Assembly: GCA_964390465.1 (NCBI GenBank)
Contig: CAYMIJ010000001.1
Coordinates: forward strand, 124,001-188,000
Reading direction: 5' to 3'
Length of the DNA stretch: 64,000 bases
From: JADZAI01 sp964390465
Lineage (GTDB): Bacteria; Pseudomonadota; Alphaproteobacteria; Micropepsales; Micropepsaceae
Numbering within the stretch: the stretch's first letter is position 1; every line of letters begins with the position of its first letter. Made by a program: the position numbers and the translations under genes. This document shows positions 1-8,363 of this stretch, piece by piece. The notes below the pieces were generated by a model. It did not search any database. It was not told where the DNA came from and was given only the letters and a program-made list of their open reading frames with translations.

Positions 1-703
1 GAATCAGTTTGAAAAGTGTTTCGGCATTATCTGGGTGCAGACGGATACAGCCACCTGATGCGCGCGTGCCGAGCTGGGCAATCTTGCCGCGTCCAGCCGC
101 GTGGACGGCAAGACCAGTTGGCCCGCCATCCTCAGTGTAATCCAGAAACATGGTCCACGGCATGTCTGCATTCCAGGCGCGAGACCGCCACACTTTGTGG
201 AAGCGGTTATAGTCGAGCTTGAAGATGCCTTCCGGTGTGTGCGTATAGGTCTTGCGCCCACTCGGTGTACGTTCGCGTTTCTCGCGCCCGGTGGAGACTG
301 GCCAATCATAAACAAGCGAAAGTCTTCCAGAAGCCGGGTCGCGCTGATAGACATACATATGCTGCGCGATCGGCCCGGCCTCAGCCTTGCTCACATAGAT
401 CATCAGATCGAAATAGGGCTCGACTTCATCCGGCGTTCTGGCGAGCAGACGCTTGGCTGGATCCCCCTCTGATGTCGTGAGCGCCGTTCCGCCAGAAGGT
501 ACAGCCTGCATGACCAGCGGCATGGCACGGGTCTGTGCAGCGGCGGCATTGATGATGTCACCAGCTTCACCAGCCAATGCCATCTCACTGCCCGCGCCAG
601 AAGACAGCGAGCCACGCATATCCGCAGCAATCACGGCAGATGGACTGGCGAGCAGCAGGGACAGCATCGCCCTAGTGGCAGCGCACCGCGCTTTCCTGAT
701 CAT
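1..703 (-). CDS. L,D-transpeptidase (YkuD domain), 3' end cut by window edge
   Basis: Reading the minus strand from an ATG at 703 gives 234 residues that run off the left edge, so the C-terminus is missing. The N-terminus is a signal peptide (MIRKAR then a hydrophobic stretch ending near AVIAAD), placing the protein in the periplasm. Near the cut end the frame reads VHAAGRGKIAQLG then SGGCIRLHPDNAETL, the His...SxGCxR signature of YkuD enzymes; the catalytic Cys is about residue 219. Members of this family make 3-3 crosslinks in peptidoglycan or attach proteins to it. The substrate cannot be told. An internal ATG at 667 is an alternative start, but it would shorten the basic n-region of the signal peptide. 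Confidence 0.9.
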   Translation of the reverse strand, partial: MIRKARCAATRAMLSLLLASPSAVIAADMRGSLSSGAGSEMALAGEAGDIINAAAAQTRAMPLVMQAVPSGGTALTTSEGDPAKRLLARTPDEVEPYFDLMIYVSKAEAGPIAQHMYVYQRDPASGRLSLVYDWPVSTGREKRERTPSGRKTYTHTPEGIFKLDYNRFHKVWRSRAWNADMPWTMFLDYTEDGGPTGLAVHAAGRGKIAQLGTRASGGCIRLHPDNAETLFKLI

Positions 704-798
704 CCCCGGTATCCCCAAGCCATTCTTTTGTTTCACTGACCGGACTTGCACTCTGCGGTGCGTTTAAGTTCGCGGCAAGTTAGTCTGACATGGAGTGG

Positions 799-2550
799 TT
801 AAGAAAGCCCGCCGAAGCGTTGCTCGAAAGCCTCAATCTGCTCAGGCGCAAGCTTGGCAAACATGACGGGAGGGACCGAGATAGCGTGTCCCGGCTTCAA
901 AATATCAAGCTCTGTCATGATGTTAGAAGAAATCCATGACCCGCCAACATCGCCCGCGCTCAGTGCCGAGAGGAGTGTCATGGATGTGTCAGGAATGACG
1001 GGCGCGGAAAGCACAGCAATCACCCGGATCAGATTGATGGCCGTCCGTATCGAGGCGGCGGCGGCAGCCGGGTCGGTTTTGAACGCCGTCCAGGGCGCGG
1101 CGGTCGCGACGTATTCATTGGCCAGCGCCCAGATGGCACGCAATTCCTGCGCCGCCTTGCGGAACTGCATGTCCTCAAGGTTCTGCGTATAGGCCGCGAC
1201 GAGCGTTTCAAGCTTGGCGGCCAGATCGGCCTCAACAGCGCCCGGCAGGCCATCAGCCGGAATGGTGCCGCCGAACTTAGCCGTCGCAAACTTGAGCACC
1301 CGATTGACGAAATTGCCCAGCACATCGGCCAGATCCTTGTTCACCGTGGCGGCGAAATGGTCCCAGGTGAAATTGGAGTCCGAACTTTCCGGGGCGTTGG
1401 CGGTCAGATACCAGCGCCAGTAATCGGCCGGGATGATCTCCAGTGCGTCATCCATGAAGACGCCGCGCTTCTGCGAGGTTGAGAACTTGCCGTTGTAATA
1501 GTTGAGCCAGTTGAAGCCCTTGATATCGTCCACCAGCTTCCACGCCCGGTTCGCCGTGCGATTGGCACCCATGATGGTGACAGGGAAGCCGACCGTGTGG
1601 AACGGCACGTTGTCTTTGCCCATGAACTGGACATAACGGACGTCTTCAGCATCGGGTGCGCGCCACCAGCGTTCCCATGCGCTGGGATCGCCCTTGGCGT
1701 CGGCCCATTCCCGCGTTGCGCCAATATATTCGATCGGGGCATCGAACCAGACATAGAACACCTTGCCCTGCCAGTCGGCGGGGTCGAGCTTCTCGCCAGA
1801 CGGGTTCGCCCCCCATCCATCCACTTTCACTGGCACGCCCCAGTAAAGGTCGCGGGTGATGCCGCGATCACGCAGGCCCTCGTCCAGCCATTTACGGGCG
1901 ATGGAGACGACCACATGCGGCCATGTCCCCGCCTTGCCGTCGATCCAGGCGCGCAAGTCACCCTCAAACTGTGACTGTTTCAGGAACAAATGCTTGGAGT
2001 CGCGGATTTCAATGTCCGGCGAACCAGAAATGGCCGAGCGCGGTTCTTTCAGATCCGTCGGATCGAGCACGCGCGTGCAGCTTTCGCACTGATCGCCCCG
2101 CGCCCGATCATAGCCGCAATGCGGACAGGTCCCGATGACATAGCGATCGGGCAGGAAGCGTTTGTCGGCATGGGAATAAACCTGCCGCGTAGTACGCACG
2201 TCGATGAAACCCGCTTCCCACAAGGCGCGCGCGAAATGCAGCGTCATCTCGTGGTTCTGCGTACTCGACGACCGCCCGAAATAGTCGAACGAAAGATTCC
2301 AGCGCGCGCAAGTGTCGCGCAGGGTTTCGGCCTGCTGACGGGCATAATCCTCAACCGAAAGACCAGCTTCCAGGGCCGCCAGTTCTGTCGGCGTGCCATG
2401 TTCGTCAGCGGCGCAGATATAAAGCGTCTCGCGCCCGCACACCCGGTTGAAACGCGCATAGACATCGGCAGGCAGCATCGAGCCGGCCAGGGTGCCAAGA
2501 TGCTTGCGGCCGACATAAGGCAGGGCTGAGGTAATCAGAACGCGTGACAT
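799..2550 (-). CDS. metG: Methionyl-tRNA synthetase
   Basis: A 583-residue class I synthetase that charges tRNA-Met in the cytoplasm. The HIGH-type motif is HLGT (residues 17-20). A zinc knuckle follows with Cys142, Cys145, Cys155 and Cys158, then WFDAPIEYIG in the catalytic core. The KMSKS loop reads KFSTS (355-359), with Thr in place of the second Lys and QKRG after it. A helical anticodon-binding domain fills the C-terminal third. There is no C-terminal EMAP/Trbp111-like domain, so this is the short form. The start at 2550 fits the family N-terminus, but no clear ribosome-binding site precedes it; instead a perfect inverted repeat abuts the ATG. The gene stands alone and diverges from the DUF502 gene. 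Confidence 0.95.
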   Translation of the reverse strand: MSRVLITSALPYVGRKHLGTLAGSMLPADVYARFNRVCGRETLYICAADEHGTPTELAALEAGLSVEDYARQQAETLRDTCARWNLSFDYFGRSSSTQNHEMTLHFARALWEAGFIDVRTTRQVYSHADKRFLPDRYVIGTCPHCGYDRARGDQCESCTRVLDPTDLKEPRSAISGSPDIEIRDSKHLFLKQSQFEGDLRAWIDGKAGTWPHVVVSIARKWLDEGLRDRGITRDLYWGVPVKVDGWGANPSGEKLDPADWQGKVFYVWFDAPIEYIGATREWADAKGDPSAWERWWRAPDAEDVRYVQFMGKDNVPFHTVGFPVTIMGANRTANRAWKLVDDIKGFNWLNYYNGKFSTSQKRGVFMDDALEIIPADYWRWYLTANAPESSDSNFTWDHFAATVNKDLADVLGNFVNRVLKFATAKFGGTIPADGLPGAVEADLAAKLETLVAAYTQNLEDMQFRKAAQELRAIWALANEYVATAAPWTAFKTDPAAAAASIRTAINLIRVIAVLSAPVIPDTSMTLLSALSAGDVGGSWISSNIMTELDILKPGHAISVPPVMFAKLAPEQIEAFEQRFGGLS

Positions 2551-2571
2551 GAGTGTGGCTTGTCACACTCA
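2550..2571. promoter_or_regulatory. 8-6-8 inverted repeat at the metG start codon
   Basis: The arms TGAGTGTG (2550-2557) and CACACTCA (2564-2571) pair perfectly around a 6-base loop, GCTTGT. The repeat begins on the first base of the metG ATG (minus strand) and sits in the gap between divergent metG and the DUF502 gene. It could be an operator or an mRNA hairpin that controls metG translation. No function is proven. Confidence 0.4.
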
Positions 2572-2599
2572 GCGTTCCCCGGTCAATGCGGGTTGTGCT

Positions 2600-3295
2600 A
2601 TGCCTTCGCCTATCATGGCTTCGACTCCCTCCACACCACCCACCGTTTCGGCCTGGACCAGCATCCAGCGCAAGCTGATCCTTGGCATGTTCACGCTGCT
2701 GCCGCTGGCTGTGGTGTGGTGGGTGCTGTCGTTTCTGGTTGGCATTCTGTCATGGCTGGGGCGGCCCGTCGTGAGCTGGCTGCTCGCCACCTACTCCGCC
2801 CAGATGGGCGTCATGCCCTGGATGAGCAACGAGACGCTTGTCACCACGATCGCCGTGCTGGTCGCCTTGTGGATCATCTACATGGTCGGGGCGGTGGCCT
2901 CGAACGTGCTGGGCGCGAAGATCATCTCCTGGCTCAACGCCCTGCTGAATCGGGTGCCGCTGGTGAAGCAGGTCTATGGCGCGGTCCAGAAATTGGTGCA
3001 GTCACTGACCCGCAAGCCCGATGGCGTGCAGCGCGTCGTGCTGCTGCCCTTCCCTTCGCCTGACATGCGGGCCATTGGTTTCGTCACCAAGACGTTCACC
3101 GATGTCGCGTCGGGTCAGGAACTGGCAGCGGTCTATATGCCCACCGCCGTAAACCCAACCTGCGGCTATCTTGAAATCGTGCCCATCGACAAATGCATCA
3201 CCACCAGCCTGACAGCTGATGAAGCGATGAACATGATCCTGTCCGGTGGCGCGACCGCCCCGGACACGGCCTCATTCGGACGGCCTATTCCCTGA
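2600..3295 (+). CDS. DUF502 family inner-membrane protein
   Basis: About 231 residues from the ATG at 2600. Two hydrophobic membrane segments are visible: the run starting LILGMFTLLPLAVVWWVLSF, and ETLVTTIAVLVALWIIYMVG. After them comes a soluble domain with LLNRVPLVKQVYGAVQKL and PFPSPDMRAIGFVT, the characteristic DUF502 core. The biochemical role of the family is not established. An in-frame ATG at 2549 would add 17 residues but would overlap the metG start, and the added residues do not look conserved, so I prefer 2600; 2615 is also possible. It converges on the RND pump gene with one base between the stop codons. Confidence 0.8.
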   Translation: MPSPIMASTPSTPPTVSAWTSIQRKLILGMFTLLPLAVVWWVLSFLVGILSWLGRPVVSWLLATYSAQMGVMPWMSNETLVTTIAVLVALWIIYMVGAVASNVLGAKIISWLNALLNRVPLVKQVYGAVQKLVQSLTRKPDGVQRVVLLPFPSPDMRAIGFVTKTFTDVASGQELAAVYMPTAVNPTCGYLEIVPIDKCITTSLTADEAMNMILSGGATAPDTASFGRPIP

Positions 3296-3296
3296 T

Positions 3297-6200
3297 TTAT
3301 TCTGCCGGGAGTGTGGCACCTTTGGCCTCAGCCGTTTCCCAACGTTCGATCTCGTGCGCCAGTGCCTTGGGTGAGCCGGTGCGGCGGGCGAGCACAGCAT
3401 AGACAGTGGGAATGATGAACAGCGTCATCACCGTTGCCACGATCATGCCCGCAAAGATGACGATACCAATGGCCTGACGGCTGGCCGAACCTGCCCCTGA
3501 TGCGAAGACCAGTGGCAGCGCGCCCGCTGAGGTGGCGAGCGATGTCATCAGGATGGGCCGCAGGCGGATGCGCGCCGCTTCCACAATCGCATCCACAAAC
3601 GCCCTGCCCTCGTCGCGCAGCTGATTGGCGAATTCAACAATCAGGATGCCGTTCTTGGCCGCCAGCCCAACCAGCATGATGATGCCGATCTGGCTGTAGA
3701 TGTTGAGACTGCCACCAATCAGCCACAGCCCGGCGAGCGCCCCCGCCATCGCTAGGGGCACGGTGACGAGAATGACCAGCGGATGGATGAAACTTTCAAA
3801 CTGGGCGGCCAGCACCAGAAACACCACCAGCAAAGCCAGGCCAAAGGTGAAGTAGAGCGCCGCAGAGGTCTGGCGGAACTCACGCGACTGGCCCTGATAA
3901 TCGGTGCGCGCCGTGGGTGGCAGCTCCTCAGCTGCGATCTTGTCGAAGTAAGCCAGTGCCTCTCCCAATGTATAGTCAGGGGCAAGACCTGCGCTGATGG
4001 TGATGGACCTTGAACGGTTGAAGCGGTTGAGCGATTGCGGCCCTGCCACCTCGCGCACTGTCACCAGATTGGCGAGCGGGATGAGCGCGCCGCGATTGGA
4101 GCGCACGAAGATATTGGTCAGGTCGGCGGCGGTGCGACGGTCCTGACTCTCGGCCTGAAGGACGACATTGTATTCCTCGCCTTCCTTCAGGAAGGTCGTC
4201 ACCCGCCGCGAGCCCAGCATGGTTTCCAACGTGCGTCCGATCTCAGATGTCGAAACGCCCAGATCAGCGGCGCGCTGGCGGTCGATGGAAACGACAAGCT
4301 GCGGCTTGGTTTCGCGATAATCGCTTTCAATGCCATTCAGCTTCGGATTTTCCGAAACCCTTGCAATGATGCGGTCGCGCCATTCAGCAATTTCAGTGAA
4401 GTCATCGCCGCCGATCACGAAGTTGACCGGCTTGCCGCCGCGTTGACCCATGCCGCCACGGGTCGTCACCGACACGCGGGCGCCGGGTACCGCAGTGCTC
4501 ATCTTGCTCTGAATCTCAGCAACGATGGCGTTCTGACTGCGCGCCCGATGATCCCACGGCGCAAGGGCAATCACACCGCGGCCATTGTTGAAATCCTGCG
4601 TCGAACCAAAGCTGGCGGGCGCACGGACCATGATACGCGCCGCTTCACCCGAAGCGATATAGCTCAGCAGCACTTCTTCCATTTTGTTGAGCTGCGCGGT
4701 GGTTTCCTCCATCGAGGCCCCTTCAGGCAGATCGGCGCGCACATCAGCCATACCGCGATCTTCGCTGGGCGCGATTTCCGCCGGTATGGTCATGAGCAGC
4801 GTCGCGATCAGCGCCAAAACGCCGCCAGCCGCGATGCCTGCGATCCATGGCCGGGCCAGCACCTGTCGCAGACGCAGTTCATACCAGCCTTCCACCCGGT
4901 GCGAGACGCTGTGCACTTTCTCGGCAAAGCGGCCTTCGCTTTTGGTCAGCAGCTTGGAACACATCATCGGTGTCAGCGTCAGCGCAACAAGGCCGGAAAA
5001 CAGAATGGCACCCGAAATCGCCACGGCGAGTTCCGAGAACAACCGTCCGATATTCCCGGTGAGGAAAAAGATCGGCACAAAGACCACGATCAGAACAGTG
5101 GTCGTGGCGATCACCGCGAAGGCTACCTGTGATGCACCGCGCGTGGCAGCGATCAGCGGCGGCTCGTTCAGCGATGAAATGCGCCGCTGAATGTTTTCCA
5201 TCACCACGATGGCATCGTCCACCACGAGGCCGATAGACAGAACAAGCGCCAGCAGCGTGATGAGGTTGAGCGTTCCGCCAAAGGCGTTGAGCAGGATGAA
5301 CGCACCGATAAGACACACCGGCACCGTGACGGCAGGAATGAGCGCCGCGCGCGCACTGCCTAAAAACAGATAGATCACCGCCAGAACGATAATCATGGCC
5401 TCGATCAGCGCGCGGTAAACCTGATTGACGGATTCTTCGATGAACTGCGCGCTGTCCACCGCTGTCACCAGCCCCATGCCTTCGGGCAGAGACGCCGATA
5501 TGCGCGCCATTTCGGCCCGCACCAGACGTGCCACTTCAAGCGCATTCGCGGTGGACTGTTTGACAATGCCCAGCCCTATCTGTGGCACGCCATTGCCGCG
5601 GAAGATCAGCCGGTCATTGGCGCTGCCAAGCTCCACACGGGCGATCTCGCCAAGCGTGATGGCATGACCTGCATCGTTGCGCTTGATGACCAGACCGCTG
5701 AAATCTTCCGCCGTCTGATAGACCCGGTTCACGCGCACCGTCAGATCACGCTGGCCGGATTCGATGCGGCCAGCAGGCAGTTCGACATTTTGCGAACGAA
5801 GCGCGCTTTCCACATCGGCAACTGTCAGAGAGCGCGCCGCAAGCGCGCGGCGATCGAGCCAGATGCGAATGGCATAATCCTGTCCGCCGCCCACGAACAC
5901 ACGGCTGACGCCATCAATGATCGACAAACGGTCAACGATCATCTTGCGGGCGAAGCTGGTCAGCTCCATCGGGTCCATGCCGGTGGCCGAGAAGTTCAGC
6001 CACATCACCGGATCGGCGTCGGCATCGGCCTTGGAAACCTGCGGCGCATCAACCTCATCCGGCAGACGGTCGGCGATGCGCGACACGGCATCGCGCACAT
6101 CGTTGGCAGCATCCTCGATATTGCGCGAGAGCGAAAACTCGATGGTGATCTCAGACCCGCCATCGCGCGAACGCGAGGTGATGGTGTCGATCCCCTCAAT

Positions 6201-6419
6201 GCCTGAGACCTGATCTTCCAGCACTTCGGTGATGCGGCTCTGCACCACATCTGCCGAGGCGCCCGGATAATTGGCGGCAATCGACACCACCGGCGGGTCG
6301 ATATTGGGCAACTCGCGCAAGGGAATCTGGAAGAATGACAGCAAGCCGAACGCCACAAGCAGCAGCGACATGACGGTCGCAAAGACCGGGCGGCGAACCG
6401 AAATGTCGCTGAGGATCAT
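3297..6419 (-). CDS. RND efflux pump, inner-membrane transporter (HAE1/AcrB type)
   Basis: A 1040-residue proton-driven efflux transporter. The start ILSDISVRRPVFATVMSLLL is the canonical first helix. Two large periplasmic loops alternate with two sets of membrane helices. Helix 4 carries GLVVDDAIVVMENI, whose paired Asp residues relay protons in this family. The length matches hydrophobe/amphiphile efflux pumps (about 1020-1050). Its start overlaps the end of the adaptor gene by 4 bp (6416-6419), so the two are one operon with the adaptor first. No outer-membrane TolC-like gene lies nearby, so that channel is probably encoded elsewhere. The substrates cannot be read from the sequence. Confidence 0.93.
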   Translation of the reverse strand: MILSDISVRRPVFATVMSLLLVAFGLLSFFQIPLRELPNIDPPVVSIAANYPGASADVVQSRITEVLEDQVSGIEGIDTITSRSRDGGSEITIEFSLSRNIEDAANDVRDAVSRIADRLPDEVDAPQVSKADADADPVMWLNFSATGMDPMELTSFARKMIVDRLSIIDGVSRVFVGGGQDYAIRIWLDRRALAARSLTVADVESALRSQNVELPAGRIESGQRDLTVRVNRVYQTAEDFSGLVIKRNDAGHAITLGEIARVELGSANDRLIFRGNGVPQIGLGIVKQSTANALEVARLVRAEMARISASLPEGMGLVTAVDSAQFIEESVNQVYRALIEAMIIVLAVIYLFLGSARAALIPAVTVPVCLIGAFILLNAFGGTLNLITLLALVLSIGLVVDDAIVVMENIQRRISSLNEPPLIAATRGASQVAFAVIATTTVLIVVFVPIFFLTGNIGRLFSELAVAISGAILFSGLVALTLTPMMCSKLLTKSEGRFAEKVHSVSHRVEGWYELRLRQVLARPWIAGIAAGGVLALIATLLMTIPAEIAPSEDRGMADVRADLPEGASMEETTAQLNKMEEVLLSYIASGEAARIMVRAPASFGSTQDFNNGRGVIALAPWDHRARSQNAIVAEIQSKMSTAVPGARVSVTTRGGMGQRGGKPVNFVIGGDDFTEIAEWRDRIIARVSENPKLNGIESDYRETKPQLVVSIDRQRAADLGVSTSEIGRTLETMLGSRRVTTFLKEGEEYNVVLQAESQDRRTAADLTNIFVRSNRGALIPLANLVTVREVAGPQSLNRFNRSRSITISAGLAPDYTLGEALAYFDKIAAEELPPTARTDYQGQSREFRQTSAALYFTFGLALLVVFLVLAAQFESFIHPLVILVTVPLAMAGALAGLWLIGGSLNIYSQIGIIMLVGLAAKNGILIVEFANQLRDEGRAFVDAIVEAARIRLRPILMTSLATSAGALPLVFASGAGSASRQAIGIVIFAGMIVATVMTLFIIPTVYAVLARRTGSPKALAHEIERWETAEAKGATLPAE

Positions 6420-7495
6420 CCCGGATTGCCTTTCGCTGCCGCGCCATCAATCTCAACCGGCTGGCCGGGCCGCACCTTATTGACGCCGCCTGAAATGACG
6501 CGGTCGCCCTCGTTGAGGCCAGAGATGATTTCCACGGTTCCCGGCAGAACAAGCCCGGTCACCACTTCCACACGCTCGGCCTTATTCTCAGCGCCGATGC
6601 GGAACACAAACCGCTTGCCGCCCTGTGCGACAATGGCGCTCTCGGGCACCGACAGACCGTCATGCTCGCCGACCGTCAGCATCACCGACATCAGCATGCC
6701 CGGCTTCAGTTTGCGGCCATCATTGGGCAATTCGGCGCGCACTTTCACCGACCGTGTGGCCGGATCGACACGTGTGTCCACGCTGGCGACCTTTCCGGCG
6801 AAAGCCTCACCTGGATAGGCGGCGACTTCAGCGTGAATGGTCTGCCCCGGCTTTAACAGGGTGATGAAGCGTTCTGCCACCGTGAAGTCGCCTTTGATGA
6901 CATCAATCGCATCCAGCGTCGTGATGATGTCGCCGGGCCGCACAAAGCTGCCTACGCTGACATTCCTCAGCCCCACCACACCCGCGAAAGGTGCCTTGAT
7001 GATCGTGTCGGTCAGCTTGGCCTCGATGGCCTGCACGCGTGCGCGGGCAGCATCTCGATCCGCTGTTGCAGAATCCAACGCGGCGCGCGCGGCAATACCC
7101 TTGGCCACCAGATCGGCCGCGCGTTCATAGGCGCGCTGGGCTTCGGAAAGCTGGGCGCGGGCAGCGGCCAGATCAGCTGATTGTGCTGTGGAAGTCATCT
7201 CCAGCAGGATGTCACCCTTGGCGACATCCTGCCCTTCTGTGAAATTGATCGCGCCCACCGTGTCGGCTGTTTTCGCGGTGATGGTCACACTCTCCGATGC
7301 CAGCGCGGTGCCGACCGCCTCGATCGTGTCCGCGAAGCGCGCTTTGGTCACGCTCATGGCTTCAACCACCGGCGCGCTGCTGCGCCCGGCTGTTGTTACC
7401 GCGCCGCCAATGCCCAGCCAGCCGGGCATGAACATCCGGATGAGAACGAGGGCCGCGATGGCGACGGCAACGGAAATGACAATGAAACGGCGCAT
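6416..7495 (-). CDS. RND efflux periplasmic adaptor (membrane fusion protein)
   Basis: A 359-residue HlyD/AcrA-type adaptor that would bridge the RND pump to an outer-membrane channel. The N-terminus MRRFIVISVAVAIAALVLIRMF is a membrane anchor. A split biotinyl-lipoyl domain follows (FTEGQDVAKGDILLEM and later KAPFAGVVGLRNVSVGSFV), separated by an alpha-helical hairpin rich in Ala, Arg and Glu, and then beta-barrel and membrane-proximal domains (VSGLN-like EGDRVISGG near the end). It is first in the two-gene operon and its stop overlaps the pump start. No dedicated regulator gene is adjacent. Confidence 0.93.
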   Translation of the reverse strand: MRRFIVISVAVAIAALVLIRMFMPGWLGIGGAVTTAGRSSAPVVEAMSVTKARFADTIEAVGTALASESVTITAKTADTVGAINFTEGQDVAKGDILLEMTSTAQSADLAAARAQLSEAQRAYERAADLVAKGIAARAALDSATADRDAARARVQAIEAKLTDTIIKAPFAGVVGLRNVSVGSFVRPGDIITTLDAIDVIKGDFTVAERFITLLKPGQTIHAEVAAYPGEAFAGKVASVDTRVDPATRSVKVRAELPNDGRKLKPGMLMSVMLTVGEHDGLSVPESAIVAQGGKRFVFRIGAENKAERVEVVTGLVLPGTVEIISGLNEGDRVISGGVNKVRPGQPVEIDGAAAKGNPG

Positions 7496-7580
7496 GTGGC
7501 CGTCATTCTAAACCAGCGCGGGTGATTCACGCACCTGCCGATTTGCATTGCCGTATGAAAGGTTTGTTATCAGCGGCCGG

Positions 7581-7919
7581 TCAGGCCAGTTCGCGGTCGA
7601 TCTCGATGGCCGCCAGCTGCACCATCGCCTTGAGTTGGGCGAAGGCATTCAGTTTGGCATCGGTGTCGTGAAAATCAGTCTTTTCGATATCCGAGGCCGC
7701 CTCAGCCACCGCCCATGCACCGATGCCGCGCGCCGCCCCTTTGATGCCGTGGGCGGCATCCTTCATGGATTTCTGGTCAGCCGCGCTCTCCAGAACGGTC
7801 AAAGACTGGGCAACATGACCACGGAACAGGCGCAGCACCTCACGGATCAGATCCTGATCCCCTGCCGTATAGGCATCCAGATGGTTGAAATCGATCGCCC
7901 GCGCCGCAGAACTCTGCAT
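7581..7919 (-). CDS. Histidine phosphotransfer (HPt) domain protein
   Basis: 112 residues from the ATG at 7919, which has GGGG about 10 bases upstream; an ATG at 7949 would add ten unlikely residues. The whole protein is a single HPt four-helix bundle. The motif is AAHGIKGAARGIGA with the phospho-accepting His at residue 57, and the first part (DLIREVLRLFRGHV) is the usual HPt helix. Such stand-alone proteins pass phosphate between receiver domains in phosphorelays. It is not next to a kinase, so its partners are unknown. It is not ChpT, which is larger and has a degenerate ATPase domain. Confidence 0.85.
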   Translation of the reverse strand: MQSSAARAIDFNHLDAYTAGDQDLIREVLRLFRGHVAQSLTVLESAADQKSMKDAAHGIKGAARGIGAWAVAEAASDIEKTDFHDTDAKLNAFAQLKAMVQLAAIEIDRELA

Positions 7920-7984
7920 GACATACCCCGTTGTGACCCAACGTCGCACGAAAATGCTGCAGGCATATTAATGTGCCTGTGTGG

Positions 7985-8242
7985 TCAGCCGACAGCGCGG
8001 CGACCAGCATCCGTCAGGCGGCAGACCAGCCAGTCAGGCTTCAGGGAATTATTGAACCAGGGCGCGGCCCATCCCTGCGCCAGGCAGGCGCGGATGAGTT
8101 TCGGGTCGATGGACTGGCCTTCTTCATCGAACAGCGGCAGCTTGCCGCCGGGCTGTTTCAGCCCCCGTGCGAGATAGGCCCTCTGAGCCCCCGTCGGCGC
8201 CCAAAGGCTCCGGTCACTTTCCAATGCCGCCATCACACCCAC
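7985..8242 (-). CDS. Small conserved-looking protein, unknown function
   Basis: 85 residues. I do not recognise a named family with certainty. The N-terminal part (SDRSLWAPTGAQRAYLARGL) and the end (PDWLVCRLTDAGRRAV) resemble a small winged-helix-like module, because LTDAGR is a common C-terminal strand-turn in such proteins. Codon use matches its neighbours and it fills the gap between the HPt gene and the divergent TipN-like gene, which supports it being real. There is no signal peptide or membrane span. Confidence 0.6.
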   Translation of the reverse strand: MGVMAALESDRSLWAPTGAQRAYLARGLKQPGGKLPLFDEEGQSIDPKLIRACLAQGWAAPWFNNSLKPDWLVCRLTDAGRRAVG

Positions 8243-8363
8243 CTGTTACGCTGGCGGTTAGTGCCGCCTTTTCTATCCCGCAGGATTGCGCAATCGTGTT
8301 AAGATTGGCTCAAAGCCAAAGTACCGGCAACATCTTTGAAGCCGAACGCATCAAGAACTGGCG

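Noticed and set aside
4..354. 116-residue minus-strand frame at the left edge
   Set aside because: It is the wrong frame; the in-frame reading one register away gives the SGGCIR motif of an L,D-transpeptidase and runs off the window.
4035..5132. 365-residue plus-strand open frame
   Set aside because: It lies wholly inside the RND pump gene on the other strand, has biased His/Arg-rich composition typical of an antisense shadow, and shows no domain.
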